Assembly: GCF_012070565.1 (NCBI RefSeq)
Contig: NZ_JAAQRO010000028.1
Location: 1 to 53,315, forward strand
From: Anaerosporobacter faecicola
GTDB lineage: Bacteria; Bacillota; Clostridia; Lachnospirales; Lachnospiraceae
Reading direction: 5' to 3'
DNA: 53,315 nucleotides
The translations under genes and the position numbers were made by a program. Below, one piece after another: positions 45,078 through 53,315 of this stretch (position 1 is the first letter of the stretch; each line of letters opens with the position of its first letter). Below the pieces are notes generated by a model. The model was not told where the DNA came from, did no database searches, and saw only the letters and a program-made list of their open reading frames with translations.

Positions 45078-45773
45078 ATGAAAAAAGGTAAAAAATATGC
45101 AGAAGCTGCTAAGCTCATCGACAGAGCTAACTTCTATGACGCAGCAGAAGCAATTAGTTTAGTAAAGAAAACAGCTGTTGCAAAATTTGATGAAACAGTA
45201 GAAGCTCATATCAGACTTGGTGTTGATGGACGTCATGCAGATCAACAAGTTCGTGGTGCTGTTGTATTACCACACGGTACAGGAAAGACTGTTCGTGTTC
45301 TTGTATTTGCAAAAGGCGATAAAGTTGCTGAAGCAGAAGCAGCTGGAGCAGATTTTGTAGGTGGAGACGAATTAGTACCAAAGATCCAAAATGAAGGATG
45401 GTTAGACTTCGATGTTGTAGTTGCTACTCCTGATATGATGGGTGTTGTTGGTCGTCTTGGTCGTGTACTTGGACCAAAAGGCTTAATGCCAAATCCAAAA
45501 GCTGGAACTGTTACAATGGATGTTACAAAAGCTGTTAACGATATTAAAGCAGGTAAGATTGAATACAGACTTGATAAGACAAACATTATCCACGTGCCAG
45601 TGGGAAAAGCTTCTTTTACAGAAGAACAATTAGCGGACAACTTCCAAACGCTTATGAGCGCAATTAACAAAGCAAAACCAGCATCAGCAAAAGGACAATA
45701 CTTGAAGAGTGTTACACTTACTTCAACTATGGGACCTGGTGTTAAATTAAACACTGTTAAATTAGCTCAGTAA
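45078..45773 (+). CDS. rplA: Ribosomal protein L1
   Basis: This 231-residue protein binds the L1 stalk of 23S rRNA and, in known systems, represses its own operon. [38 protein letters not shown] and [15 protein letters not shown] are diagnostic. It ends the rplK-rplA unit, followed immediately by a strong terminator. Confidence 0.98.
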   Translation: MKKGKKYAEAAKLIDRANFYDAAEAISLVKKTAVAKFDETVEAHIRLGVDGRHADQQVRGAVVLPHGTGKTVRVLVFAKGDKVAEAEAAGADFVGGDELVPKIQNEGWLDFDVVVATPDMMGVVGRLGRVLGPKGLMPNPKAGTVTMDVTKAVNDIKAGKIEYRLDKTNIIHVPVGKASFTEEQLADNFQTLMSAINKAKPASAKGQYLKSVTLTSTMGPGVKLNTVKLAQ

Positions 45774-45783
45774 TTATATATAG

Positions 45784-45834
45784 AAGAAGGTATACCAGTT
45801 GATTTGATCAATTGGTATACCTTCTTTGTTTTTT
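45784..45834 (+). terminator. Strong terminator after rplA
   Basis: A 14-bp stem (45784-45797 with 45813-45826), extended by inner pairs, is followed by TGTTTTTT. Confidence 0.9.
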
Positions 45835-46817
45835 AGGGTGGTTTTATTAATGGGGTGATAGTATACAAAGGAATAACACAATTCAGTTAATTGTATCCGG
45901 TCATCTTTTGATTTAAAGTCGCTACAATGCTCTCTTAACATGTATGTGGCTTGTATATTTTAGTGTAGTTAATATATATCTTTAATGCTTTTGAGGAAGT
46001 GAGTTTGCGTGTGATAGGCAACAAACAATGTGTGCTATGCTATTATTAAATGCATTAAGCGATAAATTATCTTGGTATAAAAGTCTAAATAACACTTCTT
46101 AAAAGTAAGTTCTACTATAATTTTCATATGTTTATATAAAATAATGAAAATGTATAACAGATCTTGCGATCTATCATTTGAAATTCCGTTCTTGTAATTT
46201 ATCATAATAAAAGGATGATCTAATTAACTTGTAAGGCATGGAGACACATGCATATATCAGATGAAATATAAGTGAGTTGTTAATATTCACGCATATGTTT
46301 TTGTATAAATATCCTAAAAACGTTAAGAAAATGTTAAGGGAGTAAGTGTAAAAAAGAAAAATAGACATAAAAACTGACGCAGGAAAGTTTTACTCAAAAT
46401 AACTTAATCCGCAATAAAGCGTGTAAGTATGGGGAAAAATGAAGCATTTTGGATGCTTGGCATATATAACAATATAGTTTAGTAAATTTTCGATAAAGTA
46501 ACCAATTTATCATGAAAATGGATTCTAAACAGTGGTTTTCTATCAAAATATAAGTGCATATTGCACGAATAAATTCATACTAATATGGTGGGCTTTACTC
46601 AACAAAAACTTAAACAAAACCGCTAATTTATGCGTATAAATGGGCAAAATCCTAAGTAAAATATACAATCAAGTTATGATTTTATGTTACTTAAAGGTAT
46701 AAGTAAAAAACTGTTTTTGATGCGTAAGATATCTAATTTGGTTGGTAAAAAACAATAGATTTTACTGTGTTTTTTCATTCGGATAGTAATATATATCAAT
46801 AAAGACAAAAAAAGTAC
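45835..46817. other. Long AT-rich stretch without a gene
   Basis: About 1 kb with no open reading frame that has a ribosome binding site and recognisable protein. It contains a small palindrome GTGCATATTGCAC near 46553. I see no known RNA structure. It probably carries upstream control sequence for the carbohydrate transporter. Confidence 0.5.
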
Positions 46818-46846
46818 TTGCAAAACTGTGCAAAATGTTATATAGT
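46818..46846 (+). promoter_or_regulatory. Promoter of the carbohydrate ABC transporter
   Basis: TTGCAA (46818-46823), a 17-base spacer and TATAGT (46841-46846). The spacer contains a second TGCAAAA, so a direct repeat of TGCAAAA covers the promoter and may be an operator. Confidence 0.6.
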
Positions 46847-46902
46847 GTAGTTACGAAAAGGTTTAAGTAATAAACAACAAGCTCGCAAAGGGGGAAACTT
46901 TT

Positions 46903-47820
46903 ATGAAAGGATTTATGCATAACACATGGAAACATAGAGCACACTTTCTTATGTGTATGCCGGCTTTTTTAGTTTTACTATTATTCAGTTACATTCCAAT
47001 GACAGGTCTTGTAATGGCTTTCAAAAAATTTGACTATGGTTTGGGAATTTGGAATAGTAGTTGGAATGGCATAGATAATTTCAAATTCGTATTAGCTTCA
47101 GGTGACACATTCTGGAGAATGACGAAGAACACATTATTATATTATGTCGTATTTACAATTGTTGGAACAGGCGCTAGTATTGCACTAGCAATTGCACTTG
47201 ATAATTTTATCAAGAAAAAATTAGGTAAAACGTTCCAAACAATTATGATTGCGCCAGTATTTATTTCGTTCGCAGCAGTTCAGTTTATTGTTTATGCGTT
47301 CTTTAATGGTAGCGATGGTATCGTAAATAGTATGATTGAACTTTTCGGTGGAACTCCAGTACGTTGGTACACACATGCATCATCATGGCCAGCAATCCTA
47401 ACGATCGTTAAGATTTGGAACAGCGTTGGTTATGGTTCCGTACTTTATATGTCAGTACTTGCAGGTATCGATACAGGATTATATGAAGCAGCACAGATTG
47501 ATGGTGCGAATAAGAGACAACAAATATTACATATTACATTACCAGCACTTGTTCCAATGATTACAACAATGCTTCTTCTTGGTGTTGGTGGTATCATGCA
47601 TTCTGATACCGGTCTTTTCTATCAGGTAACTAGAAACTCAGGTATCTTGTACTCAACAACACAGGTTATTGATTCTTATGTGTTGAATGCGGTTATTACA
47701 GGAGCAAATCCAGGTTTTACAGCTGCAACCACCTTCTATCAATCGATTGTAGGTCTGTTGTTAATCTTAGGTGCCAATGGCTTAGTTCGTAAGCTCGCAC
47801 CAGATAATGCACTATTCTAG
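46903..47820 (+). CDS. Carbohydrate ABC transporter permease (LplB/UgpA-like)
   Basis: This 305-residue permease has six membrane segments and the binding-protein-dependent EAA motif (YEAAQIDGANKRQQILHITLP). It begins with MLCMPAF-like HFLMCMPAFLVLLLFSYIPM, typical of the LplB group that imports complex sugars. It is first of three genes with a second permease and a lipoprotein; there is no ATPase gene nearby. Confidence 0.92.
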   Translation: MKGFMHNTWKHRAHFLMCMPAFLVLLLFSYIPMTGLVMAFKKFDYGLGIWNSSWNGIDNFKFVLASGDTFWRMTKNTLLYYVVFTIVGTGASIALAIALDNFIKKKLGKTFQTIMIAPVFISFAAVQFIVYAFFNGSDGIVNSMIELFGGTPVRWYTHASSWPAILTIVKIWNSVGYGSVLYMSVLAGIDTGLYEAAQIDGANKRQQILHITLPALVPMITTMLLLGVGGIMHSDTGLFYQVTRNSGILYSTTQVIDSYVLNAVITGANPGFTAATTFYQSIVGLLLILGANGLVRKLAPDNALF

Positions 47821-47834
47821 AAGGGGGGAAAAGT

Positions 47835-48761
47835 ATGAGTTCAGTAGCTAAGACTGTTCAGCCAGTAGCAAAAAAGAAAAAGTTTAGAACAGGACAATTG
47901 ATCCTTGGAATACTGCTTGGAATATATACACTTTTTTGTTTACTTCCAGTTGTATTAGTATTTATAGTAGCCTTTTCATCAAATGATAGTATTACGACAA
48001 AGGGATTCTCTTATTTCCCAAGTTCGTTTGCACTTGAAGGTTTTGAGTATGTGTTCCGTTATGGAAAACAATTACTTGTATCATATGGAGTAACGATCAC
48101 AGTTACAGTAGTTGGTACTTTTGTGGGACTTCTCTTCATGAGCATGTATGCATACTCCATTAGTAGAAGAGATTTTAGAATAAGAAAATTCTTTGCAATA
48201 TTCATGATTTTCCCAATGCTTTTCTCAGGTGGACAGATGGCATCCTATGTTATCTTTACACAGATGTATCATTTGAAAGATAGCATTTGGTTATTAATTT
48301 TACCATTAAGTGTAACAACAATGAATGTAATCATTTTGAGAACTTATGTAGCAACAAGTGTTCCAGAAGAATTAATGGATTCTGCTAGAATTGATGGAGC
48401 AGGCGAATATCGTACATTCTTCCAAATTGTATTACCACTTATGAAACCAGCGTTAGCCGCTGTAGGATTTATGATGGCTACGGCATATTGGAATGATTGG
48501 CAGAATGCGTTACTTTATATTGAAAGTGAATCAAAAACACCATTACAATTACTTCTTGTAAGAATTCAAAAGAGTATTGAGTTCCTATTAAATAGTAAGG
48601 ATATTTCAGGATCTGCATTGGCAGCTATGCAAGGAAATATTCCGCAATACTCATGTATCATGGCAACAGTTATCATGGTTGTAGGACCTATTCTGGTTGT
48701 ATATCCATTCTTCCAGAAATACTTCATTAAAGGTCTTACAGTTGGTTCTGTAAAAGGTTGA
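47835..48761 (+). CDS. Carbohydrate ABC transporter permease (LplC/AraQ-like)
   Basis: This 308-residue second permease has six membrane segments and the EAA loop ELMDSARIDGAGEYRTFFQIVLP. It starts 14 bases after the first permease, with GGGGGG before the ATG. The C-terminal YFIKGLTVGSVKG is typical of the YtcP/LplC group. Confidence 0.93.
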   Translation: MSSVAKTVQPVAKKKKFRTGQLILGILLGIYTLFCLLPVVLVFIVAFSSNDSITTKGFSYFPSSFALEGFEYVFRYGKQLLVSYGVTITVTVVGTFVGLLFMSMYAYSISRRDFRIRKFFAIFMIFPMLFSGGQMASYVIFTQMYHLKDSIWLLILPLSVTTMNVIILRTYVATSVPEELMDSARIDGAGEYRTFFQIVLPLMKPALAAVGFMMATAYWNDWQNALLYIESESKTPLQLLLVRIQKSIEFLLNSKDISGSALAAMQGNIPQYSCIMATVIMVVGPILVVYPFFQKYFIKGLTVGSVKG

Positions 48762-48813
48762 TATTCCAGATGCTTGCATCTATGAATATAAAACAAAAAA
48801 GGGAGGATATTAT

Positions 48814-50382
48814 ATGTTTAACAAAAAGATGGGTAAAAAAGTTGTTGTAGCATTATTAACTCTTTCAATGGTAGCTACTATGTGTGGTTGTGGAAAAAAC
48901 AACAAGAAAAACAATAACGCTACTAAAGAAGTAACTACTGAAGAGACAACAGATACTGACAACACAAAGGAAGAAACAAGTACTGAGGAAACTTCTACTG
49001 CAAGTGATAAGAAAACAAAAATCTCTATTTACAGAGCATGTTTCAATATTGCTGCTCCAGATACAGAAGAAGTAAAGAAAGTACAAGATGCAATTAATGA
49101 TTACATAGGCGACAAAATTAATGTAGAAGTTGAACTTCATGATATTAGTAGTGCAGAATATCGTGATAAAGCAAACCTTGCTTTAGTAGGTGGAGAAATC
49201 GACTTACTTTGGACTGCAAGTTGGCAAGAAACAATCGGATGTGATGATGTTGTAAAACAAAATGCTGTTTATGACATTACAGATATGTTACCAAACTATG
49301 ATATCTATACTGCATTACCTGACTGGGTATGGGGATCAGCTGCATACTCTGGAAAGAACTACTTTGTACCTGTTTACAAAGAGTCAGCAGAAGGATATGA
49401 TATCGCATTCCGTAAGGATTTAGTAGATAAGTATGGTTGGGATATATCATCTGTTAAATCTATTAAAGATATCGAACCAATGTTAGCAGATTGTAAAGCA
49501 GAAGGATTAAAATATCCTTACTTAACTCAAAGAACAGCAATGTTCTACAGATATTACCTTGATAAATTTGATTTCTTTAGCCAAGATAGCTTCATGGCTG
49601 TAGATAAAGAAAAGAATGAAGTAGTTAATATTCTTGAAACACCTGAATACAAAGAATTCTGTACTTTAATGGGTGACTGGGCAGATAAAGGATATCTTCA
49701 TGAAGATGACTTAACTAAGACAACAAATGATACAACTACACAAAGTAAAGACTGGGGTGTTACTTGGTGGACAGATGTACCAAACAATGCAGAAGCAAAT
49801 GTTCGTTGGAAACAAGATGCTGAAATGGTAAAAGTTACTGACAACTGGTTACAATCAAATGGTACTTTAGGTTCTTGCTACTGTATCTCTTCAAAGTGTT
49901 CAGAAGCTGAAGCAGATGCTTGCTTAAAATTCTTAAGCTTATTATACACTGATCAAACAGTTGCAAATCTTTATACATTTGGTATTGAGGGAGTAGATTA
50001 CAATATGGAAGACGGTGCTGTAGCAAAAGTTGACGGTGCTGGATACAACCACAGTATGTGGGAATCTACAACAGTTACTGTACTTCCAATCGAAAAAGGT
50101 GAACCAGAAAATAAAGTACAAATGTATGCAGATTTTAATAATGGAGCAAAAGATTCAGTTGCAGATGGTTTCAGATTTGATTTCTCAGCAGTTGAAACTC
50201 AATACTTAGCTTGTCAACAAGTATTCCAAGAATTTGGTTATGTTCTTGAAAATGGTGGATACGCAGCAGCAGATGTAGAAGCAGGAATCAAAGGTTACCA
50301 AGATGCATTAGATGCAGCAGGATTCCAAGACGTTCTTGCAACAGCTCAACAACAATATACTGATTGGTTAGCAGTTAAATAG
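48814..50382 (+). CDS. Extracellular solute-binding lipoprotein (LplA/YtcQ-like)
   Basis: This 522-residue lipoprotein has a signal peptide (about 1-26) ending in MCGC, where the Cys would be lipid-modified, then an Asn/Lys/Thr/Glu-rich linker to about residue 68 and a large substrate-binding domain. The size and the pattern DLLWTASWQE and TGSCYC-like GTLGSCYCISSKCSEAEA fit the LplA/YtcQ group, which binds oligosaccharides or uronic-acid-containing sugars. The specific sugar is unknown. A 20-bp terminator follows. Confidence 0.9.
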   Translation: MFNKKMGKKVVVALLTLSMVATMCGCGKNNKKNNNATKEVTTEETTDTDNTKEETSTEETSTASDKKTKISIYRACFNIAAPDTEEVKKVQDAINDYIGDKINVEVELHDISSAEYRDKANLALVGGEIDLLWTASWQETIGCDDVVKQNAVYDITDMLPNYDIYTALPDWVWGSAAYSGKNYFVPVYKESAEGYDIAFRKDLVDKYGWDISSVKSIKDIEPMLADCKAEGLKYPYLTQRTAMFYRYYLDKFDFFSQDSFMAVDKEKNEVVNILETPEYKEFCTLMGDWADKGYLHEDDLTKTTNDTTTQSKDWGVTWWTDVPNNAEANVRWKQDAEMVKVTDNWLQSNGTLGSCYCISSKCSEAEADACLKFLSLLYTDQTVANLYTFGIEGVDYNMEDGAVAKVDGAGYNHSMWESTTVTVLPIEKGEPENKVQMYADFNNGAKDSVADGFRFDFSAVETQYLACQQVFQEFGYVLENGGYAAADVEAGIKGYQDALDAAGFQDVLATAQQQYTDWLAVK

Positions 50383-50415
50383 TTTTCTCTAGAATTAATT
50401 CGATAATCAATACAT

Positions 50416-50463
50416 AAGAGATACCAGAGGGCTAAGAAATTAGCACTCTGGTATCTCTTTTTT
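50416..50463 (+). terminator. Strong terminator after the lipoprotein gene
   Basis: A 14-bp stem (50416-50429 with 50446-50459) plus an inner GCTAA/TTAGC stem and a T run. Confidence 0.9.
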
Positions 50464-50559
50464 GATTAATGGATAACCTGATGTTGATGTGAAACCAGAT
50501 ATATAAGAATCTGATTAAACCAGATCTTTCGGCACATGATATACAGATGTAGTCTGACT

Positions 50560-50960
50560 TCGAAGGTGAAAAAAGATCTAGTAAAAAATATATGATAATA
50601 AATACACTGGGTAAAAACAAAAGTATAAAAGGCAAGAGGGATAAAAAGCAAGAGGAATAAAAGGCAAGAGGAATAAACGACGGAAAAAATAAAGACAAGA
50701 GGGATAGGAGACTAGAGGGGAAGAATACAAGAGGTGAAAGAGGGGAAGAAGAGAATAGGGAGTTATCGAGAATAGGGTAGAATACAAGATGGCTAAAAGA
50801 TATAACACAAAGATTAAAAGATAAGATGAAGAAAAAATGAATACAAGATACACAAAACATATAATGATGGAATGAAAACTAAAAATGGAATAGAAGAAAA
50901 AAATGAATAGAGAATATATAGTTCAAGTATGGTGTAAAATAAAAAAAGAAAATAATAAAA
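50560..50960 (+). other. Purine-rich non-coding stretch with degenerate 16-17-bp repeats
   Basis: The + strand is mostly A and G for about 400 bases. Between 50625 and 50675 a unit like GCAAGAGGAATAAA recurs about three times. The apparent reading frames on the minus strand are low-complexity artefacts. No gene is supported. Confidence 0.6.
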
Positions 50961-50966
50961 AAAACG

Positions 50967-50995
50967 TTGACAAAAAAACCTAAATCTGATATTAT
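50967..50995 (+). promoter_or_regulatory. Promoter of rplJ-rplL
   Basis: A consensus TTGACA (50967-50972), a 17-base spacer and TATTAT (50990-50995), directly before the L10 leader. Confidence 0.75.
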
Positions 50996-51019
50996 GAACA
51001 AGGTTCGTTAATCGAATCA

Positions 51020-51138
51020 ATAACTGCCGAAGACAGTAGGTGCCGAAAGGCATAAGGAGAAAACGCCTACCGAGGAATATAAGATAATCATACGATGACT
51101 TATAATAACCTCTCTGTCTTGATAGAGAGGTTTTCTTT
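51020..51138 (+). promoter_or_regulatory. L10 leader RNA with attenuator
   Basis: The segment contains CTGCCGAAGACAGTAGGTGC, then CCGAAAGGCATAAGGAGAA and CGCCTACCGAGG, the conserved bulge-and-kink-turn-like pattern of the ribosomal protein L10 leader. AACCTCTCT (51107-51115) and AGAGAGGTT (51124-51132) with a T-rich tail form the terminator that L10-L12 complex binding would favour. Confidence 0.85.
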
Positions 51139-51236
51139 ATTAACGGCGGTGCCTTGAAGGAAATGAACTTTTGGTGAATTCTTAGGAATATGTCAAAGTG
51201 AATTTGCTTCGATCAATCTATAAGGAGGTACGCAAA

Positions 51237-51731
51237 ATGGCAAAAGTAGAAATCAAACAACCTATCGTTGACGAGATCAAAGGATATGTTAAAGATGCGA
51301 AATCAGCTATCTTAGTTGACTATCGTGGCTTAACTGTTGAAGAAGATACAGCTCTTCGTAAACAATTAAGAGAAGCAGGTGTTGTATACAAAGTATACAA
51401 AAACACTATGTTAAACAGAGCTTTTGAAGGAACTGACTTTGCTCAATTAGATTCTCATTTAGAAGGACCTACAGCAGTAGCTTTCGGAATCGACGATGCA
51501 ACAGCTCCAGCAAGAATTCTTAACAATGTAGCTAAGAATGCTCCAGCTCTTGAATTCAAAGGTGGTGTAGTTGAAGGAACTTACTATGATGCTGAAGGTG
51601 TTAAGCTTATCGCGAACATTCCTTCAAGAGAAGTTCTTATTTCCAAATTACTTGGAAGCTTACAATCACCAATTACAAACTTCGCTCGTGTTCTTAAACA
51701 AATCGCTGAAAAGAACGAAGAAGTTGCTTAA
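51237..51731 (+). CDS. rplJ: Ribosomal protein L10
   Basis: This 164-residue protein anchors L7/L12 dimers to the ribosome. KSAILVDYRGLTVEEDTALRKQLREA and KVYKNTMLNRA are diagnostic. ATG 51237 has AAGGAGG upstream. It is expressed from the promoter and attenuator just upstream and so is independent of rplK-rplA. Confidence 0.97.
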   Translation: MAKVEIKQPIVDEIKGYVKDAKSAILVDYRGLTVEEDTALRKQLREAGVVYKVYKNTMLNRAFEGTDFAQLDSHLEGPTAVAFGIDDATAPARILNNVAKNAPALEFKGGVVEGTYYDAEGVKLIANIPSREVLISKLLGSLQSPITNFARVLKQIAEKNEEVA

Positions 51732-51817
51732 TCCATACGGAAACGTAACGAGATTACTAGAAAAGACAGTGGCATAGACCACGCAAATAAAACAATTAAT
51801 TATTGGAGGTAAATAAA

Positions 51818-52183
51818 ATGACAACTCAAGAATTTATCGAAGCTATCAAAGGCTTATCTGTATTAGAATTAAATGATTTAGTAAAAGCATGTGAAGAAGA
51901 ATTTGGTGTATCTGCAGCAGCAGGTGTTGTAGTAGCAGGTCCAGCAGCAGGTGGAGACTCAGCTGAAGAACAAACTGAATTCAACGTAGAGTTAACTGAA
52001 TGTGGTCCAAACAAAGTTAAAGTTATCAAAGTAGTTCGTGAATTAACTGGTTTAGGATTAAAAGAAGCAAAAGAAGTTGTTGATGGAGCTCCTAAGATGG
52101 TTAAAGAAGGCGCATCTAAAGAAGAAGCTGAAGATATCAAAGCTAAACTTGAAGCTGAAGGTGCTAAAGTTACTCTTAAATAA
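51818..52183 (+). CDS. rplL: Ribosomal protein L7/L12
   Basis: This 121-residue stalk protein has the N-terminal dimer domain ([23 protein letters not shown]), an Ala/Gly hinge ([14 protein letters not shown]) and the factor-binding C-terminal domain ([37 protein letters not shown]). TGGAGG precedes ATG 51818. It is followed by a strong terminator instead of rpoB. Confidence 0.98.
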   Translation: MTTQEFIEAIKGLSVLELNDLVKACEEEFGVSAAAGVVVAGPAAGGDSAEEQTEFNVELTECGPNKVKVIKVVRELTGLGLKEAKEVVDGAPKMVKEGASKEEAEDIKAKLEAEGAKVTLK

Positions 52184-52204
52184 TTTAGAGTATAATGCAT
52201 ATAG

Positions 52205-52237
52205 AAAAGAGAAGCAGACATGCTTCTCTTTTTTTGA
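52205..52237 (+). terminator. Terminator after rplL
   Basis: A 12-bp stem (52205-52216 with 52221-52232), GACA loop and T run. Confidence 0.9.
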
Positions 52238-52431
52238 GCGCATAAATAAGCCGATTGGTAGATTATTTGTTTTTTCGTTACTAAGTATGCAAACTTTCTT
52301 CCTATAGTCAACACCTATGTATTTCGGTATAATCAAAAGAGTGTAGATAAAACGCACTTAATCACTTAACAATCAGGGGGATATCAAATACGTGTAGGTA
52401 CTTATATATAAGAGAGTAAAGGGGAGAAAAT

Positions 52432-53121
52432 ATGAATCTAAAGAATAAAATGAGAAATACGGTATTAAAGAGAGCAATCATACCTTGTAGTGTATTCATA
52501 GCGGGATTGAAAGGTGTATTGGACGCGCCAGCTAGAAGGTTGGATATTCAAATTACATATCAGAAACAAGCGGAGGCAATGGGCTGGTCAGAACCATTGT
52601 GTAGCACACCAAGTGTGGAAAGTTTGGCGATTCCGTATGCGATTATAGCAGTTTTTGGATTTGTGGCACTGTTGGTTGCGCTGCGGGGAATTGTATGGCC
52701 CCAAAAAACGAAGATCGGAAAGTCTATTCTGCGTTATGTCACCAATGGAAAGTCATTCAAGGAAGAGCTAGAAGAGGCTAACAATGATCTTCAACAGGTT
52801 CAATTTCGTTCAAAAGGAATATGGGTTGGAAAGAAGTGGCTTATTGGTCGTGTTTGGCCATTTGGCTATAAGATGGTGAAATTAGATCAACTAATTGGAG
52901 TATATCGATGCGACTTCACTTATACCAATTACAAGAGAGGAACAACCCGAGTTGAGCATAATATATTATTTTTAGATAAGGATAAGAACGAGACAAAGAT
53001 TATTGTTGGTTCAGATAAAAACCGAGAAAATGTTTACTTTTATTTTTACAATTTACTACCGGACATTGCACATGGAAATTACTCAGATCGCAACAAAATA
53101 GTATCGGAGAATTCTAGATAA
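52432..53121 (+). CDS. Unrecognised membrane protein
   Basis: This 229-residue protein has a basic N-terminus, a weakly hydrophobic segment at about 15-30, and a clear membrane helix at about 65-87 (LAIPYAIIAVFGFVALLVALRG). A cytoplasmic or extracellular domain of about 140 residues follows, with regular beta strands (GIWVGKKWLIGRVWPFGYKMVKLDQLIGVYRC) that suggest a PH-like fold. GGGGAG precedes the ATG. I do not recognise a characterised family. It stands where rpoB is usually found. Confidence 0.75.
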   Translation: MNLKNKMRNTVLKRAIIPCSVFIAGLKGVLDAPARRLDIQITYQKQAEAMGWSEPLCSTPSVESLAIPYAIIAVFGFVALLVALRGIVWPQKTKIGKSILRYVTNGKSFKEELEEANNDLQQVQFRSKGIWVGKKWLIGRVWPFGYKMVKLDQLIGVYRCDFTYTNYKRGTTRVEHNILFLDKDKNETKIIVGSDKNRENVYFYFYNLLPDIAHGNYSDRNKIVSENSR

Positions 53122-53188
53122 TCATATTAATATACATAAACAACCTATATGAAATAAAAGAACAGATAAATGGCGTAGTACGGGTTCC

Positions 53189-53215
53189 TGATATGCCCCC
53201 TGTCAAGTAGACAGG
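53189..53215. mobile_element. Possible insertion-sequence terminus
   Basis: The stretch starts TGATATGCCCCC and continues with CTGTCAAGTAGACAG, which contains a 6-bp inverted repeat. A 5'-TG start followed by a C run and a GTCxAxxTAGAC-like core resembles ends of IS3-family elements. If so the element runs off the right edge of the window. The other end is not visible. Confidence 0.35.
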
Positions 53216-53242
53216 TTAAATATCTAAAATGAGTGTTTACTG

Positions 53243-53278
53243 AATGACCATACTTCGTATGAGGTATGGTCATTTTTT
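53243..53278 (+). terminator. Terminator-like hairpin near the right edge
   Basis: An 11-bp stem (53243-53253 with 53264-53274) with a T run on the + side. Confidence 0.7.
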
Positions 53279-53315
53279 ATGCACACCATTTTTCTTTGTA
53301 TTTTTTGATTCGTTT
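53277..53315 (-). CDS. Possible partial reading frame entering from the right edge
   Basis: On the minus strand the last 12 codons read KRIKKYKEKWCA and then stop at 53277-53279. It could be the C-terminal end of a transposase, since IS3-type transposase genes stop close to the right terminal repeat. The fragment is too short to identify. Confidence 0.25.
   Translation of the reverse strand, partial: KRIKKYKEKWCA

Noticed and set aside
45242-45754. Minus-strand frame of 170 residues inside rplA
   Set aside because: It is antisense to ribosomal protein L1 and has no ribosome binding site.
50432-50860. Minus-strand hydrophobic frame of 142 residues
   Set aside because: It results from the purine-rich tract read backwards, giving Phe/Leu/Ser low complexity and no start signals.
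51001-51020. tRNA-like GGTTCGTTAATCGAATC before rplJ
   Set aside because: It lies in the L10 leader just after the promoter and has no cloverleaf around it.
1-53315. tRNA or rRNA genes
   Set aside because: I found no T-loop plus acceptor-stem combinations or rRNA core sequences on either strand by reading.

Overview
This window looks like the chromosome of a low-GC, obligately anaerobic, spore-forming Firmicute, most likely of the Lachnospiraceae or a close clostridial relative. It carries a sporulation regulator (spoIIID), a complete Rnf electron-transport operon in clostridial order (C-D-G-E-A-B), AT-rich codon use, strong AGGAGG ribosome binding sites and many intrinsic terminators. I saw no rRNA or tRNA genes and no CRISPR array. 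Assignments rest on motif reading and remembered family features, not on database searches.

Layout. 0.1-1.7 kb: a flavodoxin and a membrane-anchored YwmB-like protein. 2.0-5.5 kb: a response regulator, a BcrA-type ABC ATPase, an ABC permease and a histidine kinase, a typical peptide-antibiotic detoxification module, with a tandem 11-bp operator-like repeat in front of the transporter. 5.6-6.9 kb: a remarkable Met-rich protein with methionine at every fourth residue over 173 residues. 7.2-11.0 kb: a class I methyltransferase and a large exported protein with a degenerate C39-peptidase-like C-terminus. 11.1-18.1 kb: an M29 aminopeptidase, then a nucleoside salvage block (deoB, deoD, deoC, cdd, pdp) and a zinc-ribbon membrane protein. 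18.4-22.6 kb: a glycosyltransferase, a PAP2 phosphatase, a metallophosphoesterase and lrgAB.

22.8-30.9 kb is a dense polyamine cluster. SpeA makes agmatine, AguA and AguB convert it to putrescine, and two chemically different aminopropylation routes follow: SpeD plus SpeE (decarboxylated AdoMet), and a carboxy(nor)spermidine dehydrogenase plus decarboxylase pair (aspartate-semialdehyde route). 31.1-32.7 kb holds a small phage-like protein, spoIIID and a TetR regulator, followed by an apparently non-coding transcribed interval. 33.4-38.6 kb is the Rnf complex. 38.9-43.1 kb holds an HD-GYP protein, an AraC-type protein with a degenerate receiver domain, and a lone FliD-like protein.

43.4-52.2 kb is the rpmG-secE-nusG-rplK-rplA / rplJ-rplL translation cluster, with putative L1-binding leaders before rplK and rplA and an L10 leader before rplJ. 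The cluster is split: a 5.4-kb segment with a two-permease carbohydrate ABC transporter and its lipoprotein lies between rplA and rplJ. rpoB does not directly follow rplL; instead there is a terminator, an unrecognised membrane protein and what may be the end of an insertion sequence at the right border.
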